Made by a program: the position numbers and the translations under genes
In this document: piece after piece, positions 52,803 through 61,484 of the stretch
Layout of the letters: every line of letters begins with the position of its first letter
Position numbering within the stretch: the first letter of the stretch is position 1
Source: Acidobacteriota bacterium
Lineage (GTDB): Bacteria; Pseudomonadota; Alphaproteobacteria; Caulobacterales; Hyphomonadaceae
Direction: 5' to 3'
DNA: 64,000 nucleotides
Assembly: GCA_016712445.1 (NCBI GenBank)
Contig: JADJRB010000003.1
Location: 1-64,000, forward strand
Notes under the pieces: generated by a model
Told to the model about the DNA's origin: nothing
Seen by the model: only the letters and a program-made list of their open reading frames with translations
Database searches by the model: none

Positions 52803-53756
52803 TCAGGCTCCGGTCAGCGGAAAGTAGAGACCTGCGCCGTGTTCGGCGAGCACGGCGCCGAACAGGGCGAACAGGTAGAAGATTGAGAAGACGAAAGTCG
52901 TCTTGGCAAGTTTCATGTCGGCGCCCGGCGCGCCGTCATCCCCGGCCTGCGAGCGGACGAGGCGTGCGGCGTAGGCAAGGAAGACCGCGCCCAGACCGGC
53001 GGCGGCGGCGGCGTAGATCCAGCCGCCGAGACCGGTCCAGAGCGGCAGCAGCGTCACGGGCACCAGCACCAGCGTATAGATCAGGATCTGCGCGCGCGTT
53101 GCCTTCGCCCCGTGCGTCACCGGCAGCATCGGCACGGACACCTTGGCGTATTCCTTGTGGGCGAGCAGTGACAGCGCCCAGAAATGCGGCGGCGTCCAGA
53201 AGAAGATGATGGCGAAGAGGATCCAGGCGTCGAGCGGCATGTTGCCGGTCACGGCCGCCCAGCCGATGACCGGCGGGAACGCCCCTGCCCCGCCGCCGAT
53301 GACGATATTCTGCGGCGTCGCCCGCTTCAGCCACATCGTGTAGATGACGCCGTAGTAGAAGATCGAGAAAGCCAGCAGCGTGGCGGCGAGCCAGTTGGAG
53401 GCGAGCCACATCAGCATCACCGACACGCCGGACATGATCAGGCCCATCGCGAGGGCTTCCTCACGCGGCACGGCGCCGGACGGGATCGGGCGGGTTGCGG
53501 TGCGGGCCATCACCGAGTCGATGTCGGAATCGTACCACATGTTGATCGCGCCCGCGGCGCCCGAGCCGAGCGCGACTGCGAGCGTCGCGATCGCCGCCAT
53601 GGCCGGGTGCATGGCAATGCCGGTCATGCTGGACGCGGCCACTAGACCGGCAAACCCCGTGAACACCACCAGCATCATGATGCGGGGCTTCATCAGGTTC
53701 AGGTAGTCCGCCGCAGTGGCGTGACGTTTCTGGGAAGGCGCGATTGCCTCGGTCAT
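52803..53756 (-). CDS. ctaB: Protohaem IX farnesyltransferase
   Basis: The product of 317 residues is a UbiA-type membrane prenyltransferase with the conserved acidic loops AGAINMWYDSDIDSVMART (Asp-rich Mg site) and an HFWALSLLAHKEYAKV segment. It adds a farnesyl group to haem b to make haem o, the precursor of haem a for the oxidase. About eight membrane helices. It lies between ctaD and the small protein. Confidence 0.95.
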   Translation of the reverse strand: MTEAIAPSQKRHATAADYLNLMKPRIMMLVVFTGFAGLVAASSMTGIAMHPAMAAIATLAVALGSGAAGAINMWYDSDIDSVMARTATRPIPSGAVPREEALAMGLIMSGVSVMLMWLASNWLAATLLAFSIFYYGVIYTMWLKRATPQNIVIGGGAGAFPPVIGWAAVTGNMPLDAWILFAIIFFWTPPHFWALSLLAHKEYAKVSVPMLPVTHGAKATRAQILIYTLVLVPVTLLPLWTGLGGWIYAAAAAGLGAVFLAYAARLVRSQAGDDGAPGADMKLAKTTFVFSIFYLFALFGAVLAEHGAGLYFPLTGA

Positions 53757-53788
53757 CGTATCTTTTCTCTGACTTTCCTAGTCGAAAC

Positions 53789-53815
53789 GGCCCACACGCT
53801 TGTCGCGTGAGGGCC
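53789..53815 (-). terminator. Hairpin between ctaD and ctaB
   Basis: GGCCC-A-CACGC pairs with GCGTG-A-GGGCC with one mismatch. On the minus strand it follows ctaD by 48 bp, but the trailing T run is weak, so it may only attenuate transcription. Confidence 0.4.
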
Positions 53816-53862
53816 GCCCCGGAGTTTCAAGTCTTGTCCGGCCCGGAGCGGCCGGGAACAGG

Positions 53863-55563
53863 TCAGTGACCGCCCTTGGTCGTGACGACCGGCAGCTCGT
53901 TGTACTGGTGGAACGGCGGCGGAGACGGCAGGGTCCACTCGAGCGTGGTAGCGCCTTCACCCCACGGGTTGCCGTGGCCGTGTGCATCGACCGTGGCCTT
54001 GCGGCGACGGATCGCGGCTTCGGCGATCGAGAGGAAGAACACCAGCGTACCGACGAGCGTGATCGCGTAGCCGATAGACGAGATGTTGTGCCACAGGGCG
54101 AAACCATCATTGTAGTCGATGTAGCGGCGCGGCATGCCTTGCAGGCCAAGGAAGTGCTGCGGGAAGAACAGGACGTTCGACCCGACGAACATCAGCCAGA
54201 AGTGCAGGCCGGCGAGGAAGCCGTTGTACTTCACGCCGAACATCTTCTCGAACCAGTAGTACCAGCCCGCAAAAAGACCGAACACGGCGCCGAGCGACAG
54301 CACGTAGTGGAAGTGGGCAACCACGTAGTAGGTGTCGTGCAGCGAGTGGTCGATACCGGCGTTGGCGAGCACGACGCCCGTGACTCCGCCGACGGTGAAC
54401 AGGAAGATGAAGCCGATCGCCCAGAGCATCGGCACCTTGAAGTCGATCGATCCACCCCACATCGTCGCGATCCAGGAGAAGATCTTGATGCCGGTCGGCA
54501 CCGCGATCACCATCGTGGCGGCCACGAAATAAGCCTTCAGGTCGACGTTCATGCCGACGGTGTACATGTGGTGCGCCCACACGACGAAACCGATAACGCC
54601 GATCGACACCATGGCATAGGCCATTCCGAGATAGCCGAAGATCGGTTTCTTGGAGAAGGTCGAGACGATGTGGCTGATGATGCCGAAGGCCGGCAGGATC
54701 ATGATGTAAACTTCGGGGTGGCCGAAGAACCAGAACAGGTGCTGGAACATGACCGGGTCGCCGCCGCCGTTGGCGATGAAGAAGTGCGAACCGAAGTTGC
54801 GGTCGGTGAGAAGCATGGTCAGCGCGCCGGCGAGCACCGGCAGGGCGAGCAGCAGCAGCACCGCGGTCACCAGCATCGACCAGGCGAACAGCGGCATCTT
54901 GTGCAGCGTCATGCCCGGTGCGCGCATGTTGAGGATGGTGACGATGAAGTTGATGGCGCCAAGGATCGAGGCGAGACCGGCAGTGTGCAGAGACAGGATC
55001 AGCAGGTCCATCGACGGGCCGGGGTGACCAGTGGCCGAAGACAGCGGCGGATAGATCGTCCAGCCGCCGCCGAACCCGTTACCGCCGGGACCGCCCGGAA
55101 CCGTCATCGAGAAGCAGGCGAGGATGAACGCAACAACCGTCAGCCAGTAGGAGATGTTGTTCATGCGCGGGAACGCCATGTCCGGCGCGCCGATCATCAG
55201 CGGCACGAACCAGTTGCCGAATCCGCCAATCAGCGCCGGCATCACCATGAAGAAGATCATGACGAGGCCGTGGTACGAGATCACGACGTTGTAGAAGTGC
55301 TTGGCATGGGTGATCGCGGCATCGCCCGAGAGGCCGAAGATGTTGGTCTGGATCCACAGCATCGGGCCGATGCCCGGCTCTGCCAGTTCCCAGCGGATCA
55401 GGCCGGACAGCGAGTAGCCGACGATACCGGCGACCAGCGCGAACACCAGGTAGAGCGTCCCGATATCCTTGTGGTTCGTGGAGAAGAACCAGCGCGAGAT
55501 GAAGCCTGGTTTGTGGTCGTGTGCGTCGTGGCCGTGATCGAGGGCGATTTCATCCATGGGCAT
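53863..55563 (-). CDS. ctaD: Cytochrome c oxidase subunit I
   Basis: The product of 566 residues has twelve membrane helices and the haem-copper ligands of an aa3-type oxidase: VISYHGLVMIFFMVMPALIGGFGNWF, FFGHPEVYIMILPAFGI (CuB His and the cross-linked Tyr), a WAHHMYTVG segment, and YYVVAHFHYVLSLG with the haem His residues. It reduces oxygen to water and pumps protons. Gene order ctaC-ctaD-ctaB-ctaG-ctaE is standard in alphaproteobacteria. Confidence 0.97.
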   Translation of the reverse strand: MPMDEIALDHGHDAHDHKPGFISRWFFSTNHKDIGTLYLVFALVAGIVGYSLSGLIRWELAEPGIGPMLWIQTNIFGLSGDAAITHAKHFYNVVISYHGLVMIFFMVMPALIGGFGNWFVPLMIGAPDMAFPRMNNISYWLTVVAFILACFSMTVPGGPGGNGFGGGWTIYPPLSSATGHPGPSMDLLILSLHTAGLASILGAINFIVTILNMRAPGMTLHKMPLFAWSMLVTAVLLLLALPVLAGALTMLLTDRNFGSHFFIANGGGDPVMFQHLFWFFGHPEVYIMILPAFGIISHIVSTFSKKPIFGYLGMAYAMVSIGVIGFVVWAHHMYTVGMNVDLKAYFVAATMVIAVPTGIKIFSWIATMWGGSIDFKVPMLWAIGFIFLFTVGGVTGVVLANAGIDHSLHDTYYVVAHFHYVLSLGAVFGLFAGWYYWFEKMFGVKYNGFLAGLHFWLMFVGSNVLFFPQHFLGLQGMPRRYIDYNDGFALWHNISSIGYAITLVGTLVFFLSIAEAAIRRRKATVDAHGHGNPWGEGATTLEWTLPSPPPFHQYNELPVVTTKGGH

Positions 55564-55586
55564 CGGTCGTACTCTTCTTCGTGAAA

Positions 55587-56585
55587 TCAGTGGGTGGACG
55601 CGAGTTGGGTCTCGCCGTCGAGCGAGGCGATCGTCAGCACGGAGGCTGCGGCGGCGTCAAAGTCGCCGGCCTTCATCAGCTCGGCCCAACGGTCGAATTG
55701 AGCCTGCGGCACGACGCGGACTTCGATCGGCATGAAAGCGTGATCGATGCCGCACAGCTCCGAGCATTGGCCGTAATAGATGCCCGGCTCTTCAACGAGG
55801 AACCAGCCTTCGTTGAGGCGGCCCGGCACCGCATCGGTCTTCACGGCGAATGCCGGGATGGTCCACGAATGGATCACGTCGGCGGCAGCCGTGTAATAGC
55901 GGACGTAGCGGCCAGCCGGCACGACCATCGGATAGTCGACGGCATAGTTGATCGGGAGCGCATCGAAATCGGTGCGGCCGGTGCTGGCTTCATAGGCTTC
56001 CTTGTCGCCCGGACGGCCCTTGTGGACACCGTTCGAGACGAACTCGATGGCGGCGCCCGACTCGTCGGTGATGTCCGGATAAGTGTAGGTCCAGTTCCAC
56101 TGGTTGCCCTGAACCTTGACGTTGACAAAGCCCTTCTCGGCCGCGTCCGGGAAATAGTTCTTGGTATAAGCCAGGTGCTGGGCCGTCTTGCCTTCTGCCA
56201 GCAGCTTCTTCGAGGTCGCCGCGATCTCGCCGAGGTTCGGCGCGACGTTCTGGTAGTAGAGGTTCGGGAAGGACAGGCTGGCAATGCCAACCAGGATCAG
56301 CGCCGGCACCACGGTCCAGACCACTTCAACAGTGGTGTTGTGGCTGAACTTGCGCGGCGTCTTGTTGGCGCGCTGGCTGTAGCGGACCATGACCCAGACG
56401 AGAAGCACCGTAACCAGCGCCGTGATCAGCGTGATGATCCAAAGCAGGACGTGGTGGAACTCGTGCACACGCTCGGCAATGCGGGTCGCAGCAGGCTGGA
56501 AGTTGATCGCACCGTCCACTGGCAGGGCCGCGAAAGCCGGCGCGGCGAAAAGGCTGGCGGACAGGGCGGCAATCAGGTGTCGCAC
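55587..56585 (-). CDS. ctaC: Cytochrome c oxidase subunit II
   Basis: From GTG 56585 the product is 332 residues: a signal peptide (cleavage after APAFA), two membrane helices (about 45-65 and 88-108) and a CuA domain. The CuA ligands lie in VIHSWTIPAFAV and YGQCSELCGIDHAFMPIEVRV. It receives electrons from cytochrome c. It is the first gene of the oxidase cluster and divergent from the TPR gene at 56740, with 154 bp between starts for both promoters. Confidence 0.95.
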   Translation of the reverse strand: MRHLIAALSASLFAAPAFAALPVDGAINFQPAATRIAERVHEFHHVLLWIITLITALVTVLLVWVMVRYSQRANKTPRKFSHNTTVEVVWTVVPALILVGIASLSFPNLYYQNVAPNLGEIAATSKKLLAEGKTAQHLAYTKNYFPDAAEKGFVNVKVQGNQWNWTYTYPDITDESGAAIEFVSNGVHKGRPGDKEAYEASTGRTDFDALPINYAVDYPMVVPAGRYVRYYTAAADVIHSWTIPAFAVKTDAVPGRLNEGWFLVEEPGIYYGQCSELCGIDHAFMPIEVRVVPQAQFDRWAELMKAGDFDAAAASVLTIASLDGETQLASTH

Positions 56586-56739
56586 GATGGAAAACCTCTG
56601 TTCGGTTCGGATTCGGGCACTTCCTATACCAGCCTCGGCCCGAACCCCAGCGATTTCCGCGCTCAAAATTGTCGCAGCGCATCGCCGCAGAGGCGAAATC
56701 GTGCTATCTGGCGAGCATAGAAAATACTGGGAGTTGACG

Positions 56740-57291
56740 ATGATACGGCCCCTCATTCTCGCTGCCTGCTTTGCTTGCGCTGCCCCGCTGGCCTCGGCGC
56801 AGGTGATGGTTCTCGGTGGCGGCATTGCCCGGGAATGCTACGAAGCGGTGAAGTTCGACCTGGGCCGGCCGGGCGACGCCGAAGAGCTGTGCAGCCGCGC
56901 CATCGAGCTGGAGGCGCTGAACCTGGCCAACAAGGCGGCGACCTACACGAATCGCGGCGTGCTGCGGATGCGACAGGGTTCTTATGACGAAGCGCTGTCC
57001 GACTATGCGGTCGCAAAGCGCCTGAAGCCGGCGACCGGCGCGACATGGCTCAACGAAGGCGCGGCCTACATCTTCAAGAAGGACTTCAACTCCGCGCTCG
57101 TGTCCCTCGAGAAGGCCATCGAGCTGGATTCGGAAGATCTCTACGCCGCCTATTACAACCGGGCGATTGCCCGCGAGAATACGGGCGATGTCGAGGGCGC
57201 CTACTACGACTTCGTGAAGTCGAAGGAACTCAATCCGGACTTCCCGGCGACGGACCGCCAGCTGGCCCGGTTCCAGGTCACAACCAATTGA
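56740..57291 (+). CDS. Secreted TPR-repeat protein
   Basis: From ATG 56740 the product is 183 residues: a signal peptide (cleavage near ASAQ) and about three tetratricopeptide repeats (NRGVLRMRQGSYDEALSDYA, EGAAYIFKKDFNSALVSLEK, NRAIARENTGDVEGAYYDFV). A Cys near residue 35 and one near 50 may form a disulfide. It should be a periplasmic adaptor of unknown partner. It is not related to the oxidase genes by sequence. Confidence 0.82.
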   Translation: MIRPLILAACFACAAPLASAQVMVLGGGIARECYEAVKFDLGRPGDAEELCSRAIELEALNLANKAATYTNRGVLRMRQGSYDEALSDYAVAKRLKPATGATWLNEGAAYIFKKDFNSALVSLEKAIELDSEDLYAAYYNRAIARENTGDVEGAYYDFVKSKELNPDFPATDRQLARFQVTTN

Positions 57292-57384
57292 CACGGGCCA
57301 AGCCCATATAATTTTTGACTTTTCCTGAAACCACCGCGCGGCTTGCACGTATTGATTCCTGTGAACAGTGCAGGAGAAGCAAAA

Positions 57385-57603
57385 ATGCGAACGGCTGTGA
57401 TGATGGGTACGGGTGTTCTGACGGCAGCAGCGGTTGCCGCAGGCTATTTCGGTGTCGCCGATGAAATCGCCACCGGATTCAAGATCCTCGCGGCCGTGAG
57501 CGCCGCTGCCGTTGTGGCAGGCATGCTTTTCGGCGGCGTCCGCGTCTCCGACGCCCGTCCTGACCGCCGGCGCCTGCCGGCCCGGATCCGCGCGGTGATC
57601 TGA
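57385..57603 (+). CDS. Small hypothetical membrane protein
   Basis: From ATG 57385, with AGGAGAAG before it, the product is 72 residues. Two hydrophobic segments (MGTGVLTAAAVAAGYFGV and ILAAVSAAAVVAGMLFGGV) are followed by a basic tail ending RRRLPARIRAVI. It lies between the TPR gene and tldD. No family is recognised; codon use is like the neighbours. Confidence 0.6.
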   Translation: MRTAVMMGTGVLTAAAVAAGYFGVADEIATGFKILAAVSAAAVVAGMLFGGVRVSDARPDRRRLPARIRAVI

Positions 57604-57657
57604 CCTGCCTGAAGGATGTGGCTTGCGGCCACCGCGCCGCCGCCACATGTTGCGGGG

Positions 57658-59061
57658 ATGACCGATACACCCCTCCCGTTCGACCTGACCAGCGCTTTGC
57701 CGCTGCTCACAGATGCCGCGCGCGGCGCCGACGATGCCGATCTCTACATCGAGCGGTCGCGCTCAGAGAGCTTCGTTTTCGATGACGGGCGTCTGAAATC
57801 GGCGGCTTTTGATACAGACCAGGGCTTTGGCCTGCGCGTGGTAGCCGGCGATTCGCAGGGCGCGGGCTATGCCTCGCAACTGACGCTGGACGCTATCCGC
57901 CGCGCCGCTGGCACGGCGGCTCAGGCAAAGCGGGGCTATGCCGGCAAGCTGGCCGCGGGCCCCCAGCCGACCAACCGCCGCCTCTATGCGCCAATCGATC
58001 CGACTCTGACGCCCGGCTTCACCGACAAGACAAACCTGCTCGCCGAAATCGACGCCTTTGCGCGCGCCTCGGACCCGCGTGTGGTGCAGGTGTCCGTCTC
58101 GCTGTCCGGCAGCCATCAGGAAGTCGACATCCTCCGCCCCGACGGCGCGCATTTCAACGACATCCGCCCGCTCGTACGCCTGAACGTGTCCGTCACGCTG
58201 GAAGCAAACGGCCGGCGCGAGTCGGCAGGCTCGGGCGCGGGTGGCCGCGCCGCCTATGACGAGTGGATCCAGCCGGAGCGCTGGAAAGCGATGGTGCGCC
58301 GCGCGATCCAGAAAGCCGATGTGAACCTGCAGTCGATCCCTGCCCCGGCGGGCGAAATGGAAGTCGTGCTCGGTCCCGGCTGGCCGGCCGTGCTCCTGCA
58401 CGAAGCCGTAGGCCACGGGCTCGAAGGCGACTTCAACCGCAAGGGCACATCGGTTTACGCCGGGCGGATAGGCGAACAGGTCGCCGCCAAGGGCGTGACC
58501 GTGATCGACGATGGCAGCATCGAAGCGCGCCGTGGATCGCTCTCGTTCGACGATGAGGGCACGCCGACCCAGCGTACGGTGCTGATCGAGGATGGCATCC
58601 TCAAGGGCTACATGCAGGACCGCATGAACGCCCGCCTGATGGGCATGCAGCCGACTGGAAACGGCCGGCGCGAGAGCTACGAGTCGCAAACCATGCCGCG
58701 CATGACCAATACGGTGATGCTGGGCGGCGACCGCGATCCGAAGGAAATCGTTGCCTCGATCAAGCGCGGCCTCTGGGCGGTCGACTTCGGCGGCGGCCAG
58801 GTTGATATCACCTCCGGCAACTTTGTGTTCCAGTGCACCGAGGCCTACCTCGTCGAAAACGGCAAGGTGATCGCGCCGGTCAAGAACGCGACCCTGATCG
58901 GCCACGGCCCGACAGCGCTCTCGGACGTCACGATGATCGGCAACGACTTCGCGATGGATGACGGCGTCGGCGTGTGCGGCAAGGCTGGGCAGTCCGTGCC
59001 GGTCGGCGTTGGCCAGCCGACCCTCAAGGTCGGATCACTCACGGTCGGCGGCGCCGGCTGA
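57658..59061 (+). CDS. tldD: TldD metallopeptidase subunit
   Basis: From ATG 57658 the product is 467 residues. The zinc motif is HEAVGHGLEGD, with the third ligand expected in the C-terminal domain. With its partner TldE/PmbA it forms a cytoplasmic protease that trims unfolded peptides and some modified ones. The partner gene is not in the window. Its position near ctaC is common in alphaproteobacteria. A frame upstream of the ATG is open but unlikely coding. Confidence 0.93.
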   Translation: MTDTPLPFDLTSALPLLTDAARGADDADLYIERSRSESFVFDDGRLKSAAFDTDQGFGLRVVAGDSQGAGYASQLTLDAIRRAAGTAAQAKRGYAGKLAAGPQPTNRRLYAPIDPTLTPGFTDKTNLLAEIDAFARASDPRVVQVSVSLSGSHQEVDILRPDGAHFNDIRPLVRLNVSVTLEANGRRESAGSGAGGRAAYDEWIQPERWKAMVRRAIQKADVNLQSIPAPAGEMEVVLGPGWPAVLLHEAVGHGLEGDFNRKGTSVYAGRIGEQVAAKGVTVIDDGSIEARRGSLSFDDEGTPTQRTVLIEDGILKGYMQDRMNARLMGMQPTGNGRRESYESQTMPRMTNTVMLGGDRDPKEIVASIKRGLWAVDFGGGQVDITSGNFVFQCTEAYLVENGKVIAPVKNATLIGHGPTALSDVTMIGNDFAMDDGVGVCGKAGQSVPVGVGQPTLKVGSLTVGGAG

Positions 59062-59075
59062 ACAAGGAGACACGC

Positions 59076-59474
59076 ATGAATATCCAGTCGATCGTAGCGG
59101 CCATGTTTGCGCTCGGCGGCGCGGGCCATGCAGCCGCGCAAACGGTCTCGGTGCAGACTGTTTACGAGCAGGTGAAGGCCGGACAGGTTCTGCTGGTGGA
59201 CGTGCGCCGCGCCGAGGAGCGGGCCGAGACCGGCACTGCGCCGGGGGCCGTGCGCATCACCCTTCAGGCTACGGACTTTCTCGACCAGCTGGCCGTCGCC
59301 GCTGGCGGCCGGAAAGAGACTGCCATCGCCTTCATCTGCCGCTCTGGGCAGCGCTCCGGCGCGGCCGCTGAAAAAGCGGCAGCCGCTGGCTACACCAATG
59401 TCTACAATGTCACTGGCGGCATGAGCATGGCGGGCGGCTGGATCGATGCGGGCTTGCCGGTCACGAAGGACTGA
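59076..59474 (+). CDS. Secreted rhodanese-domain protein
   Basis: From ATG 59076, preceded by AAGGAGAC, the product is 132 residues. An N-terminal signal peptide (cleavage near HAAAQ) is followed by one rhodanese domain with the active Cys in FICRSGQRSG. It probably moves or senses sulfane sulfur in the periplasm. It follows tldD by 14 bp and ends before a terminator. Confidence 0.85.
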   Translation: MNIQSIVAAMFALGGAGHAAAQTVSVQTVYEQVKAGQVLLVDVRRAEERAETGTAPGAVRITLQATDFLDQLAVAAGGRKETAIAFICRSGQRSGAAAEKAAAAGYTNVYNVTGGMSMAGGWIDAGLPVTKD

Positions 59475-59501
59475 AGCGTCAAGCGTTTGTAAGAATCAAA
59501 A

Positions 59502-59530
59502 GGGCGGCTCCAATCGGGCCGCCCTTTCTT
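59502..59530. terminator. Bidirectional terminator between the rhodanese and POT genes
   Basis: GGGCGGC pairs with GCCGCCC around nine bases, with TTTC on the plus side and a T run on the minus side. It lies between the convergent ends at 59474 and 59554. Confidence 0.75.
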
Positions 59531-59553
59531 CATCTGGAACTTGATCCAGTATC

Positions 59554-61308
59554 TCAGACCAGCGTGCCGTCGTCGGTCTTCATCCAGTGCTTGATCAGCG
59601 GCGAGATCAGCAGCATCAGCACCGCGATTCCGATGCCGATCAGGCCGACCGACGAGTAGACATCGACATAGGTGGCTTTTGCCGCCGCGACGTCGGTGAG
59701 CTGCCCGCCGATGGTTTCCGAACCGGTTGACTGGGCGATGATGCCCGCGAGGAAGTTCGAGAGGCCAGAATACAGGAACCAGGCGCCCATCGTCATGCCG
59801 ACCACTTCGGCCGGGGCAAGCTTGGTCACCGCCGACAGGCCGACTGGCGAAAGCATCAGTTCGGCCATCGTGTGGATCCAGTATACGAGGAAGATGAAGA
59901 TCACCGGCGTCATCGCGGCGGGGCCGACGGTCTTGATGCCGGCAACGAGCGCCAGGAAGCCGAGGCCGACGCCGAACACGCCGATGGCAAACTTGACCGG
60001 CGTGGACGGTTCCCACTTGCGCTTCGCCAGCCAGATCCAGAGCCATGCCACGACCGGAGCGAAGATGAAGATGAAGCCCGCATTGAGGGCCTGGAACACG
60101 GGCGCGGGCACCGACCAACCGAGCAGGTTGCGGTCCACCAGACGATCCGTGAACAGATTGAGTGACGATCCGGCCTGCTCGAACAGCGCCCAGAACGGGA
60201 TCTGCGCCAGCACGAAGTAGATGGCCGCGAACATCCGGTTGCGCGCCGTGCCTTTCAGCCGCAGCACGGCGTAGCCGACCAGCACGATGAACATAATGAT
60301 GCCAATCGGACCGAGGATGCCGCCGACGAGTTCCTCGTTCATCACAAGGAACATCGACAGGCCGATCATCAGAAGGCCGGCGAGGTAGCAGGCCATCTCC
60401 ACATTGATCGGGCCGAGGAAGGACTTCTTGAGCGCGGCCTCGTCCGGCGGGTCAGCGCGGCCGCCGAGGAACTTCTGTCCCCACTGGAACACGATCAGGC
60501 CTGCCAGCATGCCGATGCCTGCGAGGCCGAAGCCCCAGGCCCAGCCGTAGACGATGCCCAGGATGCCGCAGGTGATCGACGAAAGGAACGAGCCGAGGTT
60601 GATCCCCATGTAGAAAATCGTGAAGCCCGAGTCGCGACGCGGATCGCCCACCGGGTAAAGCGCCCCGACGATGGTCGAGATGTTGGCTTTCAGGAAACCG
60701 ACGCCGGCGATGATCAGCGCGAGCGAGAGGAAGAGGATGTTCTTGAACAGCTCTTCGGTGATGATCTTCGTTTCATAGGAGTCGCGGCTGATGCGCTCGG
60801 GCAAGCCCATAAGCGCGGCATCCTCGATCACCAGTTCGTTGGTCTCATTGTCGAAACTGATCGGCGAGACCTTGTCGCCTTGCACGATGATCTGCTTGCC
60901 GTCGCCGCCGCGCCCGTCGAGCGTCAGCTGGTACTCGGCACCATTGATGGTTGCGATCTCTTTCGAGCCCGAGCCTTCGAAGGCCATGCCGAAGTGACCG
61001 AGCACCAGCAGGATGGCGCCGAACGTGACCGCCTTGCGTTGTCCGAGATACCGGTCGGCAAGCGTGCCGCCGATGATCGTCATCACATAGACGAGGGCCG
61101 TGTAGGCGCCGTAGACGAGCGCCGATTTTTCATCCGAAAACAGGAAGTGCTGGGTCAGGTATATGATCAGCAGGCCGCGCATGCCGTAGTAGGAAAAGCG
61201 CTCCCACATTTCGGCGAAGAAGAGGACTGCGAGCCCCTTCGGGTGGCCGAAGAAGGAAGTGTCCCGGGCGGTATCCACCGCGCCGCCGGTCGAAACTGAA
61301 TCGGTCAA
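59554..61308 (-). CDS. Proton-dependent peptide transporter (POT/PTR family)
   Basis: From TTG 61308 the product is 584 residues (GTG 61365 would add 19). It has about 14 membrane helices and the POT signature VLFFAEMWERFSYYGMRGLL (ExxERFxYY) and PVGDPRRDSGFTIFYMGINLG. It should import di- and tripeptides with protons. The start is uncertain because no ATG is in a good place. A large loop of charged residues lies after helix 3 (GSGSKEIATINGAEYQLTL). Confidence 0.88.
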   Translation of the reverse strand: MTDSVSTGGAVDTARDTSFFGHPKGLAVLFFAEMWERFSYYGMRGLLIIYLTQHFLFSDEKSALVYGAYTALVYVMTIIGGTLADRYLGQRKAVTFGAILLVLGHFGMAFEGSGSKEIATINGAEYQLTLDGRGGDGKQIIVQGDKVSPISFDNETNELVIEDAALMGLPERISRDSYETKIITEELFKNILFLSLALIIAGVGFLKANISTIVGALYPVGDPRRDSGFTIFYMGINLGSFLSSITCGILGIVYGWAWGFGLAGIGMLAGLIVFQWGQKFLGGRADPPDEAALKKSFLGPINVEMACYLAGLLMIGLSMFLVMNEELVGGILGPIGIIMFIVLVGYAVLRLKGTARNRMFAAIYFVLAQIPFWALFEQAGSSLNLFTDRLVDRNLLGWSVPAPVFQALNAGFIFIFAPVVAWLWIWLAKRKWEPSTPVKFAIGVFGVGLGFLALVAGIKTVGPAAMTPVIFIFLVYWIHTMAELMLSPVGLSAVTKLAPAEVVGMTMGAWFLYSGLSNFLAGIIAQSTGSETIGGQLTDVAAAKATYVDVYSSVGLIGIGIAVLMLLISPLIKHWMKTDDGTLV

Positions 61309-61484
61309 AGCCCTGCCCCGTGCTCTCAGGCGCCCCTGCGCCAATTGTGACGAAGGTTTGACCACGCCCGGAGAGGGGGCTCAAGGAGGAATTTGCCGTT
61401 GCCTTCGCCCGCGCTTGCGCAACGAAAATGCTCCATACGGTCCACACGCCGATTTATGGACGGTTTGTGGAGTGTTTTTCGGGC

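Noticed and set aside
53800..55584. Open frame of 594 codons opposite ctaD
   Set aside because: Shadow of subunit I; extreme His/Glu/Asp content and no known pattern.
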